From contig JAUYQZ010000032.1 in assembly GCA_030695415.1 (NCBI GenBank), positions 30,369 through 94,368 on the forward strand: DNA of 64,000 bases. The letters are read 5' to 3'. The notes below the pieces were generated by a model that ran no database searches, had not been told where the DNA came from, and was given only the letters and a program-made list of their open reading frames with translations. Shown here one piece after another: positions 27,143 through 34,620 of the stretch. The translations under genes were made by a program, and so were the position numbers. Source of the DNA: Hylemonella sp. GTDB taxonomy: Bacteria > Pseudomonadota > Gammaproteobacteria > Burkholderiales > Burkholderiaceae_C. How positions within the stretch are numbered: position 1 is the first letter of the stretch; each line of letters opens with the position of its first letter.

Positions 27143-29444
27143 AAAAGGCGATATCGGATTCCGGGTAACCCTGGACGAGAGTGACTTCGAACAGGGATCG
27201 GCTCGCATACGGCGCACCATCAGGGGCTTCGAAGAGGACGCGAAGAGCCTGGAGCGTGCGAAGGGAAGCATCAGCGCGATCGGTACCGAGCTGTCGGGAC
27301 TGCAGGCTCTGGCAGCGCGCGCGCTACCGGTGGCTGCGCTGGGCATCGCGGCCCGCGAGTACGTGCAGATCGCGGACGCGTATTCGCAGATCACAGCGCG
27401 TCTGAGGTTGGCCACGAAGGCGACCGGCGACTTCGAAGCCGTTCAGCAGGGGCTGCGCCGGGCAGCGGATGAGACGCGCGCTCCGCTTCAGGACACGGTC
27501 AATCTGTATTCGCAGATCGCACCGAGCCTTCAGGGCATCCTGAGTTCGCAGGAGATCATCGGCGTCATCACGACGGTGAATCAGGCAATCGCGCTGTCGG
27601 GATCGAGCGCCACGGCGAGCAGCGCAGCCCTCGTGCAATTCACCCAAGGCCTGGCGTCCGGCACCCTGCGCGGCGAGGAGCTGAACTCCATCCTGGAGCA
27701 GACGCCGGCACTGGCAGATGCGATTGCCGAGGGCCTGGGAGTCACGCGCGGGGAGCTTCGCCAGCTGGGATCAGACGGTGAGCTGACGACCGAACGGCTT
27801 GTGCGGGCGCTGCAGACGGTGTCCGGCCGCGTCGCCAGCGACTTCAAAGATCTGCCGGTCACGGTCGGGCAGGCCTTCGTCCTCTTGAACAACTCCGTCA
27901 CCGAATTCGTCGGTGCGATCGACAGCGGAACAGGTGCGACGGCTGCACTTTCGAACGCGATCATCACGGTCGGCAGTGGCATCGACGCACTGTCCCGGTC
28001 GACGGAAACGCTGAAGTCCGTGTTCGACATCGCGATCAACACCGTCGACGTCCTGGGTCGCTTCGTTCGCGCACTGGGCGCATCGGCCGCTGGCACCGCG
28101 GCCGTAATCAGCCGCCTGCTGTCTTTCGACTTCAAGGGCGCGGCCGAGGAATACAAGAATCTGGTGCGGGAGGTCGCCGCCATCGCCAAGGAGCCTTTCG
28201 CCTCGAAGAAGGCGGACGACCAGAAGCCACAGCGCGATGCGAACACGCGCCTGGAGATCGAACGAAAGATCGCGACCGAGACGGCGAAACTCGAAAAGCT
28301 GAGGGCGGTAGCCGCCGGCAAGGCGTCGGCCGACATTCTGAAAGACGAGCAGCAAGTCGCAGAGCAGCGCAACAAGATCGCGCGCGACGCGTTGAACGAG
28401 CGACTGAAGGGTGAAGAGGCCGGCGCCAACAAGATGCGCGAGCTGTTTTCCAAGACCCTCACCGACGCGCAGACGGCGCGCGAAGACGCAACGAAGGCCC
28501 GCACGGCCGGGGCAGACGCCGGTGCGAACCTGCGCGACAAGGCAGCTTCACGGCGTGGTGCCGGCGCCAGCGAAGGCGAGCGCGAGGAACTGAATCAGCG
28601 CGCAGCCAGCAGCCTCACCGCGCGCGCAACACTTGTCGCAGGGGACGCTCAGGTTGCCGTGCGCGAGGGCGACCTGAAGAAGGCCGCAAAGCTTTCAGCG
28701 GACGCCGCGAAGCTGGCCGAACGCGCTGAGCGCGCTGCGGATGCCATCCAGGACGACGACGCAGCGGCTCGCGCTCTGGAAGAACTGGCCCGCGTGCAGG
28801 AGAAGATCGGCGAGACCAACGGTCAGGCGAAGGAAAAGGAAGCGCAGCAGCTGGAGGCCGAGGCGGTGGCACTCGAAGAGCAGATCAAGCTCGCCGAGCA
28901 GCGCATCAATACCGTGAAAACGGAGTTGGCCAAGCCAGTGACGCTGCAACTCGACATCAGCGAAGCGGAGAAGCAGATCAAGTCCCTGCAGGCGCAGCTT
29001 GCCGGGCTGAGCACGCCGAAGGTAGGTGGCCCGGCCGCATCGGGATCGACCACGCCAACGAGCGGCAGCGGATCCGGCGCTTCGGGCAGCTTCGCCGTTG
29101 GCGGCTACACCGGCCCGGGCGGGAAATTCGAGCCCGCCGGTGTCGTCCATGCTGGCGAGTATGTGCTGCGCCAAGAGGTTGTCCGGCAGCGCGGAATGCG
29201 CGGCTTCCTCGACAGCCTGAATCGTGACGGCGCGCGTGCGCTGCGCGGCTACGCGACGGGCGGCATCGTCAGCAGCATCCGACCCAATGGGCGCGTCTCC
29301 CCGGTTCGCAACGATCTCAGCGACATGAAGCGGGCGCAGTTTGTCTTTCCGGGCTTCGGGAACGTGCCGGCGATGGTGGACCGACAAGTTGCGGACACCC
29401 TGACGCGCCAGCTTCGGCGCGAAGCCAGAAAGACCGGTCGGTGA
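27135..29444 (+). CDS. Tail tape measure protein
   Basis: A 769-residue protein setting tail length. The N-terminal part has the tape measure domain (ADAYSQITARLRLATK, LKDTVNLYSQIAPSL-like, GLASGTLRGEELNSILEQTPALADAIAEGLGV). Two weak hydrophobic regions follow (about 260-330), then a long Ala/Glu/Arg coiled-coil section, and a C-terminal glycine-rich end with FAVGGYTGPGG, AGVVHAGEYVLRQEVV and YATGGIV, repeats typical of tape measure C-termini. The start overlaps the frameshifted chaperone end. At one residue per about 1.5 angstrom, this length would specify a tail of roughly 110 nm. It is longer than expected for a remnant and is uninterrupted. Confidence 0.9.
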   Translation: MAKKGDIGFRVTLDESDFEQGSARIRRTIRGFEEDAKSLERAKGSISAIGTELSGLQALAARALPVAALGIAAREYVQIADAYSQITARLRLATKATGDFEAVQQGLRRAADETRAPLQDTVNLYSQIAPSLQGILSSQEIIGVITTVNQAIALSGSSATASSAALVQFTQGLASGTLRGEELNSILEQTPALADAIAEGLGVTRGELRQLGSDGELTTERLVRALQTVSGRVASDFKDLPVTVGQAFVLLNNSVTEFVGAIDSGTGATAALSNAIITVGSGIDALSRSTETLKSVFDIAINTVDVLGRFVRALGASAAGTAAVISRLLSFDFKGAAEEYKNLVREVAAIAKEPFASKKADDQKPQRDANTRLEIERKIATETAKLEKLRAVAAGKASADILKDEQQVAEQRNKIARDALNERLKGEEAGANKMRELFSKTLTDAQTAREDATKARTAGADAGANLRDKAASRRGAGASEGEREELNQRAASSLTARATLVAGDAQVAVREGDLKKAAKLSADAAKLAERAERAADAIQDDDAAARALEELARVQEKIGETNGQAKEKEAQQLEAEAVALEEQIKLAEQRINTVKTELAKPVTLQLDISEAEKQIKSLQAQLAGLSTPKVGGPAASGSTTPTSGSGSGASGSFAVGGYTGPGGKFEPAGVVHAGEYVLRQEVVRQRGMRGFLDSLNRDGARALRGYATGGIVSSIRPNGRVSPVRNDLSDMKRAQFVFPGFGNVPAMVDRQVADTLTRQLRREARKTGR

Positions 29445-29484
29445 GTGCGGGCACCGGCACCAACGGGAAAAGGAGGCCGTGGCC

Positions 29485-29883
29485 ATGCAGAGAGTCGTGA
29501 AGGAAATCGCCGCCGTAATCGGCCTGCCATCCTGCCTTGAACTCGTGAGCCGTTGGGGAGGCCGCGACCTGTACGTACCCGAGAACATCGGCCGCGAGCA
29601 TCCGATCGCATTCGCCATCGGGCTCGAGGCGGCACAGAAGCTCAGCGCAGAGTTTGCTTCCTGCACCCTTTCACTGCCGATCGAGCGCAACGCCACCATC
29701 GACCTTCGCAACGAACTGATCTTCAAGGAATGGAAGGACGGCGCCAGCGTGCTGAGGCTTTCGCACCGGTGGGGACTCACCCGCCCCGGCATCGACGCCG
29801 TGCTGGCCAAGATGAAGGCAAGGGAAGCGGACGCGCGATTGCGCAGCTCCAACCCGCCAATCGATGAACGCTACCCAGGATGA
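29485..29883 (+). CDS. Mor/C-type transcription activator
   Basis: A 132-residue protein resembling phage Mu Mor/C activators: IAAVIGLPSCLELVSRWGGRDLYVPENI at the N-terminus (dimerisation part) and a C-terminal helix-turn-helix region (NELIFKEWKDGASVLRLSHRWGLTRPGIDAVLAKM). The ATG at 29485 is preferred over the GTG at 29479 because AGGAGG lies 8 bases before the ATG. In Mu, Mor turns on middle/late transcription; here it lies between the tape measure and TerS-like genes and could drive expression of the structural genes. Its stop overlaps the next ATG. Confidence 0.8.
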   Translation: MQRVVKEIAAVIGLPSCLELVSRWGGRDLYVPENIGREHPIAFAIGLEAAQKLSAEFASCTLSLPIERNATIDLRNELIFKEWKDGASVLRLSHRWGLTRPGIDAVLAKMKAREADARLRSSNPPIDERYPG

Positions 29884-30374
29884 ACACGCCCATGAAAAGC
29901 AAGACAGGCGCGGTGGCCGTGACGACGGCTCAATCCGAAGAACAGGCACTCGACCTTCGGCGCACCGGCGCGTCATACCGGGACATCGCCAAGGTGCTGA
30001 ACATGAGCCTGGGCAACGCGCACCGGCTGGTGAAACGCGCCCTGAACCGCAACTTGGCCAAGTGTGAAGAAATCGCGGTGGAGATCCGGACGCTCGAACT
30101 GGACCGGCTGGACGCGTTGCAGACCTACCTCTGGGGAAAGGCCAAGAGAGGCAATGCGACGGCCATTGATCGCATCCTGAAGATCATGGAGCGGCGCGCG
30201 AGGCTTCTGGGCCTGGACAAGCCGGAGCGGGTTGCGCTCGGGGGCGATCCTGAAGCGCCACCGGTGCGCCACGAAACCCGCGTCGCTGCGGAGTACACAG
30301 ACGACGAGCTCGCCGCAATCCTCGAGCGCGGCAATCAGCTGCCCGCCAGCAAGCGGCCTCACATTGGAGACTGA
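29880..30374 (+). CDS. Small terminase subunit-like HTH protein
   Basis: A 164-residue protein with an N-terminal helix-turn-helix (LRRTGASYRDIAKVLNMSLGNAHRLVKRAL) and the later MERRARLLGLDKP segment seen in many phage small terminase-like proteins, followed by a Pro/acidic tail. The ATG overlaps the preceding stop. A TerS recognises DNA to be packaged; no large terminase gene is present in the element, so it would have to act with another phage's TerL if functional. A plain DNA-binding regulator is the alternative. Confidence 0.7.
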   Translation: MNTPMKSKTGAVAVTTAQSEEQALDLRRTGASYRDIAKVLNMSLGNAHRLVKRALNRNLAKCEEIAVEIRTLELDRLDALQTYLWGKAKRGNATAIDRILKIMERRARLLGLDKPERVALGGDPEAPPVRHETRVAAEYTDDELAAILERGNQLPASKRPHIGD

Positions 30375-30377
30375 GAC

Positions 30378-31643
30378 ATGACCGACACCAATACTGCCGA
30401 CGCACCGGTGAAGCTCCACACGCTGGAGATCGCGAAGCCTGACCATATCGGCGCCGGCGCGAACGTCGGCAGCCGGATCAATGGCTTCATGGACGTGCTC
30501 GCGCCGACCGACACCATCATCCAGACGAAGGGCGGCGGCATCGGCCAGCTGCAGATCTACAAGGAGCTGCTGCGCGATGACCAAGTCCGCAGCACGCTGC
30601 AGCAGCGGCGCAGCGCGATCGTGTCGAAGGAATGGGTTGTGGAACCCGGCGCGCAGGACGCGCAGTCCGAAGACGCCGCCGAAGCGCTGCGCCAAGACCT
30701 GCGCGCCATCCGCTGGGACGACATCACCGACAAAGCACTGTTCGCCGTGTTCTACGGCTGGGGCGTGGCCGAAATCATGTGGGCACCGGGAAATGGGCGC
30801 GTGCAGATCGCCGACGTGAAGGTGCGCGACCGGGCGCGATTCCGCTTCGGCCATAGCGGCGCGCTCTACCTTCTGCGTGACGGCGCCACGCTCGAGCAGA
30901 TGCCCGAGCGCAAGTTCTGGACGATGAACGCGGGCGGCGACAGCCACGACGACCCCTACGGCCTCGGCCTGGCGCACTCGATCTACTGGCCGGTGTTCTT
31001 CAAGCGCAACGGCGTGAAGTTCTGGCTGGTCTTCCTGGAGCGGTTCGGGCAGCCGACGGCGCGGGCAACGGTACCGGCCGGCATGATGGACGACCCGAAG
31101 ACGATCGAAGCGGCGCGCGAAGTCCTCGACTCGATTGCCACCGACAGCGGCGTGATCATCCCGGACAACTTGACGATCGATCTGCTCGAGGCCGCGCGGA
31201 GCGGCACAGCGGACTACTCGAGCATGTGTGAGTACATGGACAAGGCGATCGCGAAGGTCGTGCTGTCGCAGACGGCCAGCACCGAGGGCACGCCCGGCAA
31301 GCTCGGCAGCGACGACACCCAGAAGTCAGTGCGCGACGACGTCGTGAAAGCCGATGCAGATCTGATCTGCGAAAGCTTCAATCGTCAGGTGGTCCGCTGG
31401 TGGATGGACTGGAACTTCCCTGACGCAGCGGCGCCGCGGGTCTATCGCAAGGTCGAATCTGCACCGGACATGAACACCCGAGCCGACCGCGATACCAAGC
31501 TGCACGCCATGGGGTTCCGCCCGGACGAGGCGTACATCAAGGCGACGTATGGCGAGGGCTGGAAGCCGCGGGCGGTCAGTGATTACGCCGAACAGCGGCG
31601 CGACATGCCAGCGGCGGAAAACATGGGTTACCTGGATTTTTGA
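30378..31643 (+). CDS. DUF935 (Mu gp29-like) portal protein
   Basis: A 421-residue protein matching the Mu gp29-type portal family: IQTKGGGIGQLQIYKELLRDDQVRSTLQQRRSAIVSKEW, DKALFAVFYGWGVAEIMW, NGVKFWLVFLERFGQPTARA and FNRQVVRWWMDWNFP. It ends GYLDF, shorter than the about 500 residues usual for the family, so it lacks the C-terminal part or represents a short variant; the frame is not interrupted. It starts 3 bases after the TerS-like gene. A portal without capsid genes is odd. It is convergent with the leftward cargo gene (16 bases between stops). Confidence 0.85.
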   Translation: MTDTNTADAPVKLHTLEIAKPDHIGAGANVGSRINGFMDVLAPTDTIIQTKGGGIGQLQIYKELLRDDQVRSTLQQRRSAIVSKEWVVEPGAQDAQSEDAAEALRQDLRAIRWDDITDKALFAVFYGWGVAEIMWAPGNGRVQIADVKVRDRARFRFGHSGALYLLRDGATLEQMPERKFWTMNAGGDSHDDPYGLGLAHSIYWPVFFKRNGVKFWLVFLERFGQPTARATVPAGMMDDPKTIEAAREVLDSIATDSGVIIPDNLTIDLLEAARSGTADYSSMCEYMDKAIAKVVLSQTASTEGTPGKLGSDDTQKSVRDDVVKADADLICESFNRQVVRWWMDWNFPDAAAPRVYRKVESAPDMNTRADRDTKLHAMGFRPDEAYIKATYGEGWKPRAVSDYAEQRRDMPAAENMGYLDF

Positions 31644-31659
31644 ATCGACGCCACGCCGA

Positions 31660-32286
31660 TCAGTCTTGATCTTCGCCCTGATCTTTTTGCAGGACGTGGG
31701 CCTCCTCAATGAGGACTGTGTACGACCGTCCTCCACGCAGCTTCAAGTGGGGGTTCGCCTGACGGTGCTCTCTGGCTTCTTGAATGAATCTCTCGAAGCC
31801 AGGAAGACCCTGACGACGATGCCAATAGATCATCAAATCAGCGCCCAGCTCGCCGAAGTTTTCGCCGAATCGCACGATGTCGTGAATCTCTAAAACGTTT
31901 GACCGTTCGTGAAGACCCGCTGTTTGGCGTCGCAGAAGAACGAACCGAGATCCCTTCCCAACGCTTTGCACAAGTCCTTTCGAACCGTGCGCGAGTGAGT
32001 TTCGTTGCGCCGACGTTCTCCTCATTCGCTTTTCCAGCGACGCCCATTCTTCGATAGCGGCCGAATCCTGCTCGGCGTACGAAACAACCGCTTCTGTCAT
32101 TCGCAATCGAGCGCCGAAGCCTTCCAGCGACCAAAACGCTTCAGCTGCGACCGTGGGGCCATCGGCAGCTGATCTTCTTGTCACGTAGAACTCGAAGATG
32201 CAGCACAAGGCGGACTCGACCGAGTACCAGTTGGTCAAAGCCTCACCAACTACGCCATCGAATTTTCCTTCCGAATCATCGGACAT
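31660..32286 (-). CDS. HEPN-like cargo protein (candidate anti-phage gene)
   Basis: A 208-residue soluble helical protein transcribed against the rest of the element, beside attR, the classic place for cargo ('moron') genes. It contains RNSLAH (R95 to H100, an Rx4H motif) in the context KRMRRTSAQRNSLAHG, which is the catalytic signature of HEPN ribonucleases. The upstream helix has conserved-looking W and E residues (NWYSVESALCCIFEFY). HEPN proteins are common in abortive-infection and toxin systems. Codon use and GC are lower than host genes. The family assignment rests on the motif and helical pattern; no antitoxin partner is visible next to it. Function is inferred. Confidence 0.6.
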   Translation of the reverse strand: MSDDSEGKFDGVVGEALTNWYSVESALCCIFEFYVTRRSAADGPTVAAEAFWSLEGFGARLRMTEAVVSYAEQDSAAIEEWASLEKRMRRTSAQRNSLAHGSKGLVQSVGKGSRFVLLRRQTAGLHERSNVLEIHDIVRFGENFGELGADLMIYWHRRQGLPGFERFIQEAREHRQANPHLKLRGGRSYTVLIEEAHVLQKDQGEDQD

Positions 32287-32350
32287 AACGCCTCCACGTT
32301 GAGAGAAGGCCGGCCGGGGTTGAGCGTCGCACCCTCAACGTTCGAGAACC

Positions 32351-32369
32351 GGCTACACCATGGCTACAC
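32351..32369 (+). repeat. Right arm repeat pair (GGCTACAC x2, 11-bp period)
   Basis: GGCTACAC occurs at 32351-32358 and 32362-32369, the same 11-bp period and orientation as the left pair at 19006-19024. It lies 57 bases inside attR and between the cargo gene and the tRNA terminator. It is a candidate arm-type integrase site. Confidence 0.65.
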
Positions 32370-32375
32370 GATTCC

Positions 32376-32409
32376 AAAAACGAAAAAGCCAGCTCTCTCG
32401 AACTGGCTT
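32376..32409 (-). terminator. Rho-independent terminator after tRNA-Thr (element-supplied)
   Basis: On the minus strand AAGCCAG (32409-32403) pairs with CTGGCTT (32392-32386) around a 10-base loop and is followed by TTTCGTTTTT. It lies 17 bases after the tRNA-Thr 3' end and inside the element, so the element seems to provide a terminator to replace the one displaced at the left boundary. Confidence 0.75.
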
Positions 32410-32425
32410 AACTCGTTGAATTCAT

Positions 32426-32470
32426 TGGTGCCGCTTGTCGGAATCGAACTGACGACCTACCGCTTACAAG
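32426..32470. repeat. attR (element-supplied 3' end of tRNA-Thr)
   Basis: A 45-bp copy of the tRNA 3' part, 44 of 45 identical to attL at 18840-18884. It forms the 3' end of the functional tRNA-Thr. The difference (C at 32434, A at 18848) falls in the acceptor stem. Confidence 0.88.
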
Positions 32471-32501
32471 GCGGTTGCTCTACCAACTGAGCTAAATCGG
32501 C
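32426..32501 (-). tRNA. tRNA-Thr(TGT)
   Basis: A 76-base gene including the encoded CCA. The arms are clear: acceptor GCCGATT, D-arm GCTC-AGTTGGTAGA-GCAA, anticodon arm ACCGC-CTTGTAA-GCGGT with anticodon TGT (Thr, ACA codons), and TTCGATT T-loop. The 3' acceptor strand reads AAGCGGC, so 5 of the usual pairs form and position 5:68 is an A-G mismatch. The displaced host 3' end at the left boundary has T instead of G there and would pair. The T-stem A52-C62 mismatch is also found in E. coli tRNA-Thr and is not unusual. The 3' part is the attR of the integrated element. Confidence 0.93.
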
Positions 32502-32545
32502 GCACTCCGAATTTTACCGTACGGCCCTGCGGCCCCGGGCCAACT

Positions 32546-33064
32546 TCATTTGACGCGTTTGAGCGCAGGACGAGCGCCCCCCGGCCGAGGCGGCTCAGGC
32601 GGCTCGTCACCCGACTCGCCGCGGACCGGCTCGACACTGCTCAGGACCGCAGCCGGAGCGGCGATCGGCTCAACGCCCTGCGGCAGCCCGAGCGCACCCG
32701 CATCGTCGGCCCTCGACGCTGGCACTTGCTCATCCTCATCCGGCGCGAAAGCCATACCCTGACCGCTTTCCCGCGCATAGATGGCCATGACACGGTTCAG
32801 CGGGACCATGATGTCCCGGGCCACGCCGGCGAAGCGGGCCTTGAACTCGATGTAGTCATTCCCAAGCTTCAGGGCACTGGTCGCGTCCATGCTGATGTTC
32901 AGGACGATCTCGCCGTCCTTGACGTATTCGCGCGGGACACGCACCGTGTCATCGACCCGCACGGCGACATAGGGCGTCAGACCGTTGTCGGTACACCACT
33001 CGTAAAGGGCCCGGATCAGATAGGGGCGGGTCGAAGTCGTCCCGCCGGGACTCGTCGTTGACAC
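32546..33064 (-). CDS. sspB: ClpXP specificity-enhancing factor SspB
   Basis: A 172-residue adaptor that tethers ssrA-tagged proteins to ClpXP. The SspB domain is clear (RPYLIRALYEWCTDNGLTPYVAV, VPREYVKDGEIVLNISMDATSALKLGNDYIEFKARFAG) and the C-terminal tail is acidic/Pro-rich and ends PALKRVK, the ClpX-docking type motif. The start is a GTG at 33064 that aligns with the SspB N-terminus, 12 bases after sspA; the longer in-frame upstream start would overlap sspA. It is the last gene before tRNA-Thr. Confidence 0.93.
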   Translation of the reverse strand: MSTTSPGGTTSTRPYLIRALYEWCTDNGLTPYVAVRVDDTVRVPREYVKDGEIVLNISMDATSALKLGNDYIEFKARFAGVARDIMVPLNRVMAIYARESGQGMAFAPDEDEQVPASRADDAGALGLPQGVEPIAAPAAVLSSVEPVRGESGDEPPEPPRPGGARPALKRVK

Positions 33065-33075
33065 GGGAGTTGACC

Positions 33076-33687
33076 TTACTTGCGCATCACCTTCTCGGAC
33101 GGCGTCAGGGCCTCGATATAGGCCGGACGCGAGAAAATGCGTTCGGCATACTTCAGCAGCGGCGCGGCATTCTTGCTCAGTTCGATGTCGTAGTAGTCCA
33201 GTCGCCACAGCAGCGGGGCGATGGCCACGTCCAGCATGGAGAAGTTCTCGCCCAGCATGTACTTGTTCTTCAGGAACACCGGAGCCAGCTGGGTCAGGCG
33301 GTCACGGATGTGCGAACGCGCCTTTTCCACGGCCTTTTCATTGCTCTTGGCGGCACGCGATTCAAGGGTGGACACGTGCACGAACAACTCCTTCTCGAAG
33401 TTGAGCAGGAACAGACGCACGCGGGCCCGGTCCACCGGATCGCCGGGCATGAGTTGCGGATGCGGAAAGCGCTCATCAATGTACTCATTGATGATGTTCG
33501 ACTCGTAAAGGATCAGGTCGCGCTCCACCAGAATCGGCACCTGGCCGTAAGGGTTCATGACACTGATGTCTTCAGGCTTGTTGTAGAGATCGACGTCACG
33601 GATCTCGAAATCCATGCCCTTCTCGAACAGGACGAAACGGCAGCGGTGGGAGAAGGGGCAGGTTGTGCCCGAGTACAGCACCATCAT
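33076..33687 (-). CDS. sspA: Stringent starvation protein A (GST-like, RNA polymerase-associated)
   Basis: A 203-residue protein of the SspA subfamily of the glutathione S-transferase fold: MMVLYSGTTCPFSHRCRFVLFEKGMDFEI, MNPYGQVPILVERDLILYESNIINEYIDERFPHPQLMP. SspA binds RNA polymerase and has no GST activity. It lies between petC and sspB, the conserved petABC-sspAB arrangement. AGGAG lies about 9 bases before the ATG. Confidence 0.95.
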   Translation of the reverse strand: MMVLYSGTTCPFSHRCRFVLFEKGMDFEIRDVDLYNKPEDISVMNPYGQVPILVERDLILYESNIINEYIDERFPHPQLMPGDPVDRARVRLFLLNFEKELFVHVSTLESRAAKSNEKAVEKARSHIRDRLTQLAPVFLKNKYMLGENFSMLDVAIAPLLWRLDYYDIELSKNAAPLLKYAERIFSRPAYIEALTPSEKVMRK

Positions 33688-33728
33688 GGTGGGAAGCTCC
33701 TAAAAATCAAAAGGTAGTTTCAGCAGGG

Positions 33729-33750
33729 GCCAACTTGCATGCAAGTTGGC
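33729..33750. promoter_or_regulatory. 22-bp perfect palindrome upstream of sspA
   Basis: A 22-bp perfect palindrome (GCCAACTTGCA followed by its exact complement) lies 42-63 bases upstream of the sspA start. It is too symmetrical to be chance. It may be an operator or an mRNA hairpin in the sspA leader. It lies between the petC terminator and sspA. Confidence 0.5.
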
Positions 33751-33754
33751 TGGA

Positions 33755-33792
33755 AACTAAAAGAGTGGGCTGCATTGTCGCAAACCCACTCT
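33755..33792 (-). terminator. Rho-independent terminator of the petABC operon
   Basis: On the minus strand, AGAGTGGG (33792-33785) pairs with CCCACTCT (33769-33762) around a 15-base loop, and TTTTAGTTT follows. It lies 53 bases after the petC stop codon, so it ends the bc1 operon before sspA. Confidence 0.75.
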
Positions 33793-33845
33793 ACAAATAG
33801 CAAGCTTTGCACCATATTGGTGCAAAATAAGCCAAAATCAGTCGT

Positions 33846-34604
33846 CTACTTGATATCTTTCCAGTAGGCGGCATTCAGCCGCCAGGCGATCAACGTGAAG
33901 ACCAGCAAGAAGAGCATGACCCAGACGCCGACCCGCACGCGGGTGTTCTGCGACGGTTCGCCCATCCACTGCAGATAGTTCACCAGGTCGCCCACGGCCT
34001 GGTCGTATTGCAGCGGAGTCATCGTGCCGGGCGTCACTTGCTGCCAGCCCTTGAAGACTTCGACATCGTGGCCGTGATCCTTGCGAACTTCGACCAAGGG
34101 GCGGCGCTGACCCTGCAGTTCCCACAGCACATGGGGCATCCCGACGTTGGGGAAAGCCTGGTTGTTCCAGCCGGTCACCTTGGTTTCGTCAGGATAGTAG
34201 GTGCGCAGGAAGGTGTAGAGATAGTCTGCGCCCGAACCTTTGCCCACCGCCGCACGCGAACGCGCGATCACGGTCAGGTCGGGCGGATTCGCGCCGAACC
34301 ACTCCTTGGCCTGCTTCGGATCGATGGCCGCCTTCATGGTCTCGCCGACCTTGTCGGTCGTGAACAGCAGGTTGTCCTTGATCTGCTCGGTCGTGAAACC
34401 GATGTCCTGCAGGCGGTTGTAGCGCATGTAGGCCGCCGAGTGGCAACTCAGGCAGTAGTTGACAAAGAGCTTGGCGCCGTTCTGCAAGGAAGCATGGTCG
34501 CTGGTGTTGACCGGCGCCTTGTCCCAGGCGATACCGCCGCCAGCGGCATGGGCCGCGCCGCTCAGCGCGAGGAAAGTGGTCAGGGCAAGAATGAATTTTT
34601 TCAT
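33846..34604 (-). CDS. petC: Cytochrome c1 (bc1 complex)
   Basis: A 252-residue heme c subunit of ubiquinol-cytochrome c reductase. It has a cleavable signal (MKKFILALTTFLALSGAAHA), the heme-binding C51xxC54H55 in YCLSCHSAAYMRYNR, the GANPPDLTVIARSRA block, and a C-terminal membrane anchor (about 223-242, VGVWVMLFLLVFTLIAW). It lies 16 bases after petB. Confidence 0.97.
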   Translation of the reverse strand: MKKFILALTTFLALSGAAHAAGGGIAWDKAPVNTSDHASLQNGAKLFVNYCLSCHSAAYMRYNRLQDIGFTTEQIKDNLLFTTDKVGETMKAAIDPKQAKEWFGANPPDLTVIARSRAAVGKGSGADYLYTFLRTYYPDETKVTGWNNQAFPNVGMPHVLWELQGQRRPLVEVRKDHGHDVEVFKGWQQVTPGTMTPLQYDQAVGDLVNYLQWMGEPSQNTRVRVGVWVMLFLLVFTLIAWRLNAAYWKDIK

Positions 34605-34620
34605 TTTTGTAGTCTCCGGC

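Larger units (their letters stand above)
18840..32470. mobile_element. 13.6 kb integrated phage-like element in tRNA-Thr(TGT)
   Basis: The element is bounded by 45-bp copies of the tRNA-Thr 3' region at 18840-18884 and 32426-32470 (44 of 45 identical). It carries a tyrosine integrase at the left end. Genes run rightward: integrase, S24-like protein, three uncharacterised genes, AlpA-like protein, tail completion protein, a small protein, replication protein, DnaB-like helicase, coiled-coil protein, tail chaperone, tape measure, Mor-like activator, TerS-like protein, portal. One leftward cargo gene sits beside the right end. I see no large terminase, major capsid, protease, tail tube or sheath, baseplate or lysis gene. 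Many gene pairs overlap by 4 bases, and both arms have matching repeat pairs. This suggests a compact, possibly mobile satellite-like element, but a deleted Mu-like or siphophage-like prophage is the main alternative. Confidence 0.88.

Noticed and set aside
30378..31643. Portal gene as a pseudogene
   Set aside because: It is shorter than the family norm but has no internal stop or frameshift and keeps the core blocks; a truncated or short variant is more cautious.
32523..32541. GGCCC/GGGCC hairpin after sspB as a rho-independent terminator
   Set aside because: Stem is only 5 bp and no T-run follows before tRNA-Thr.
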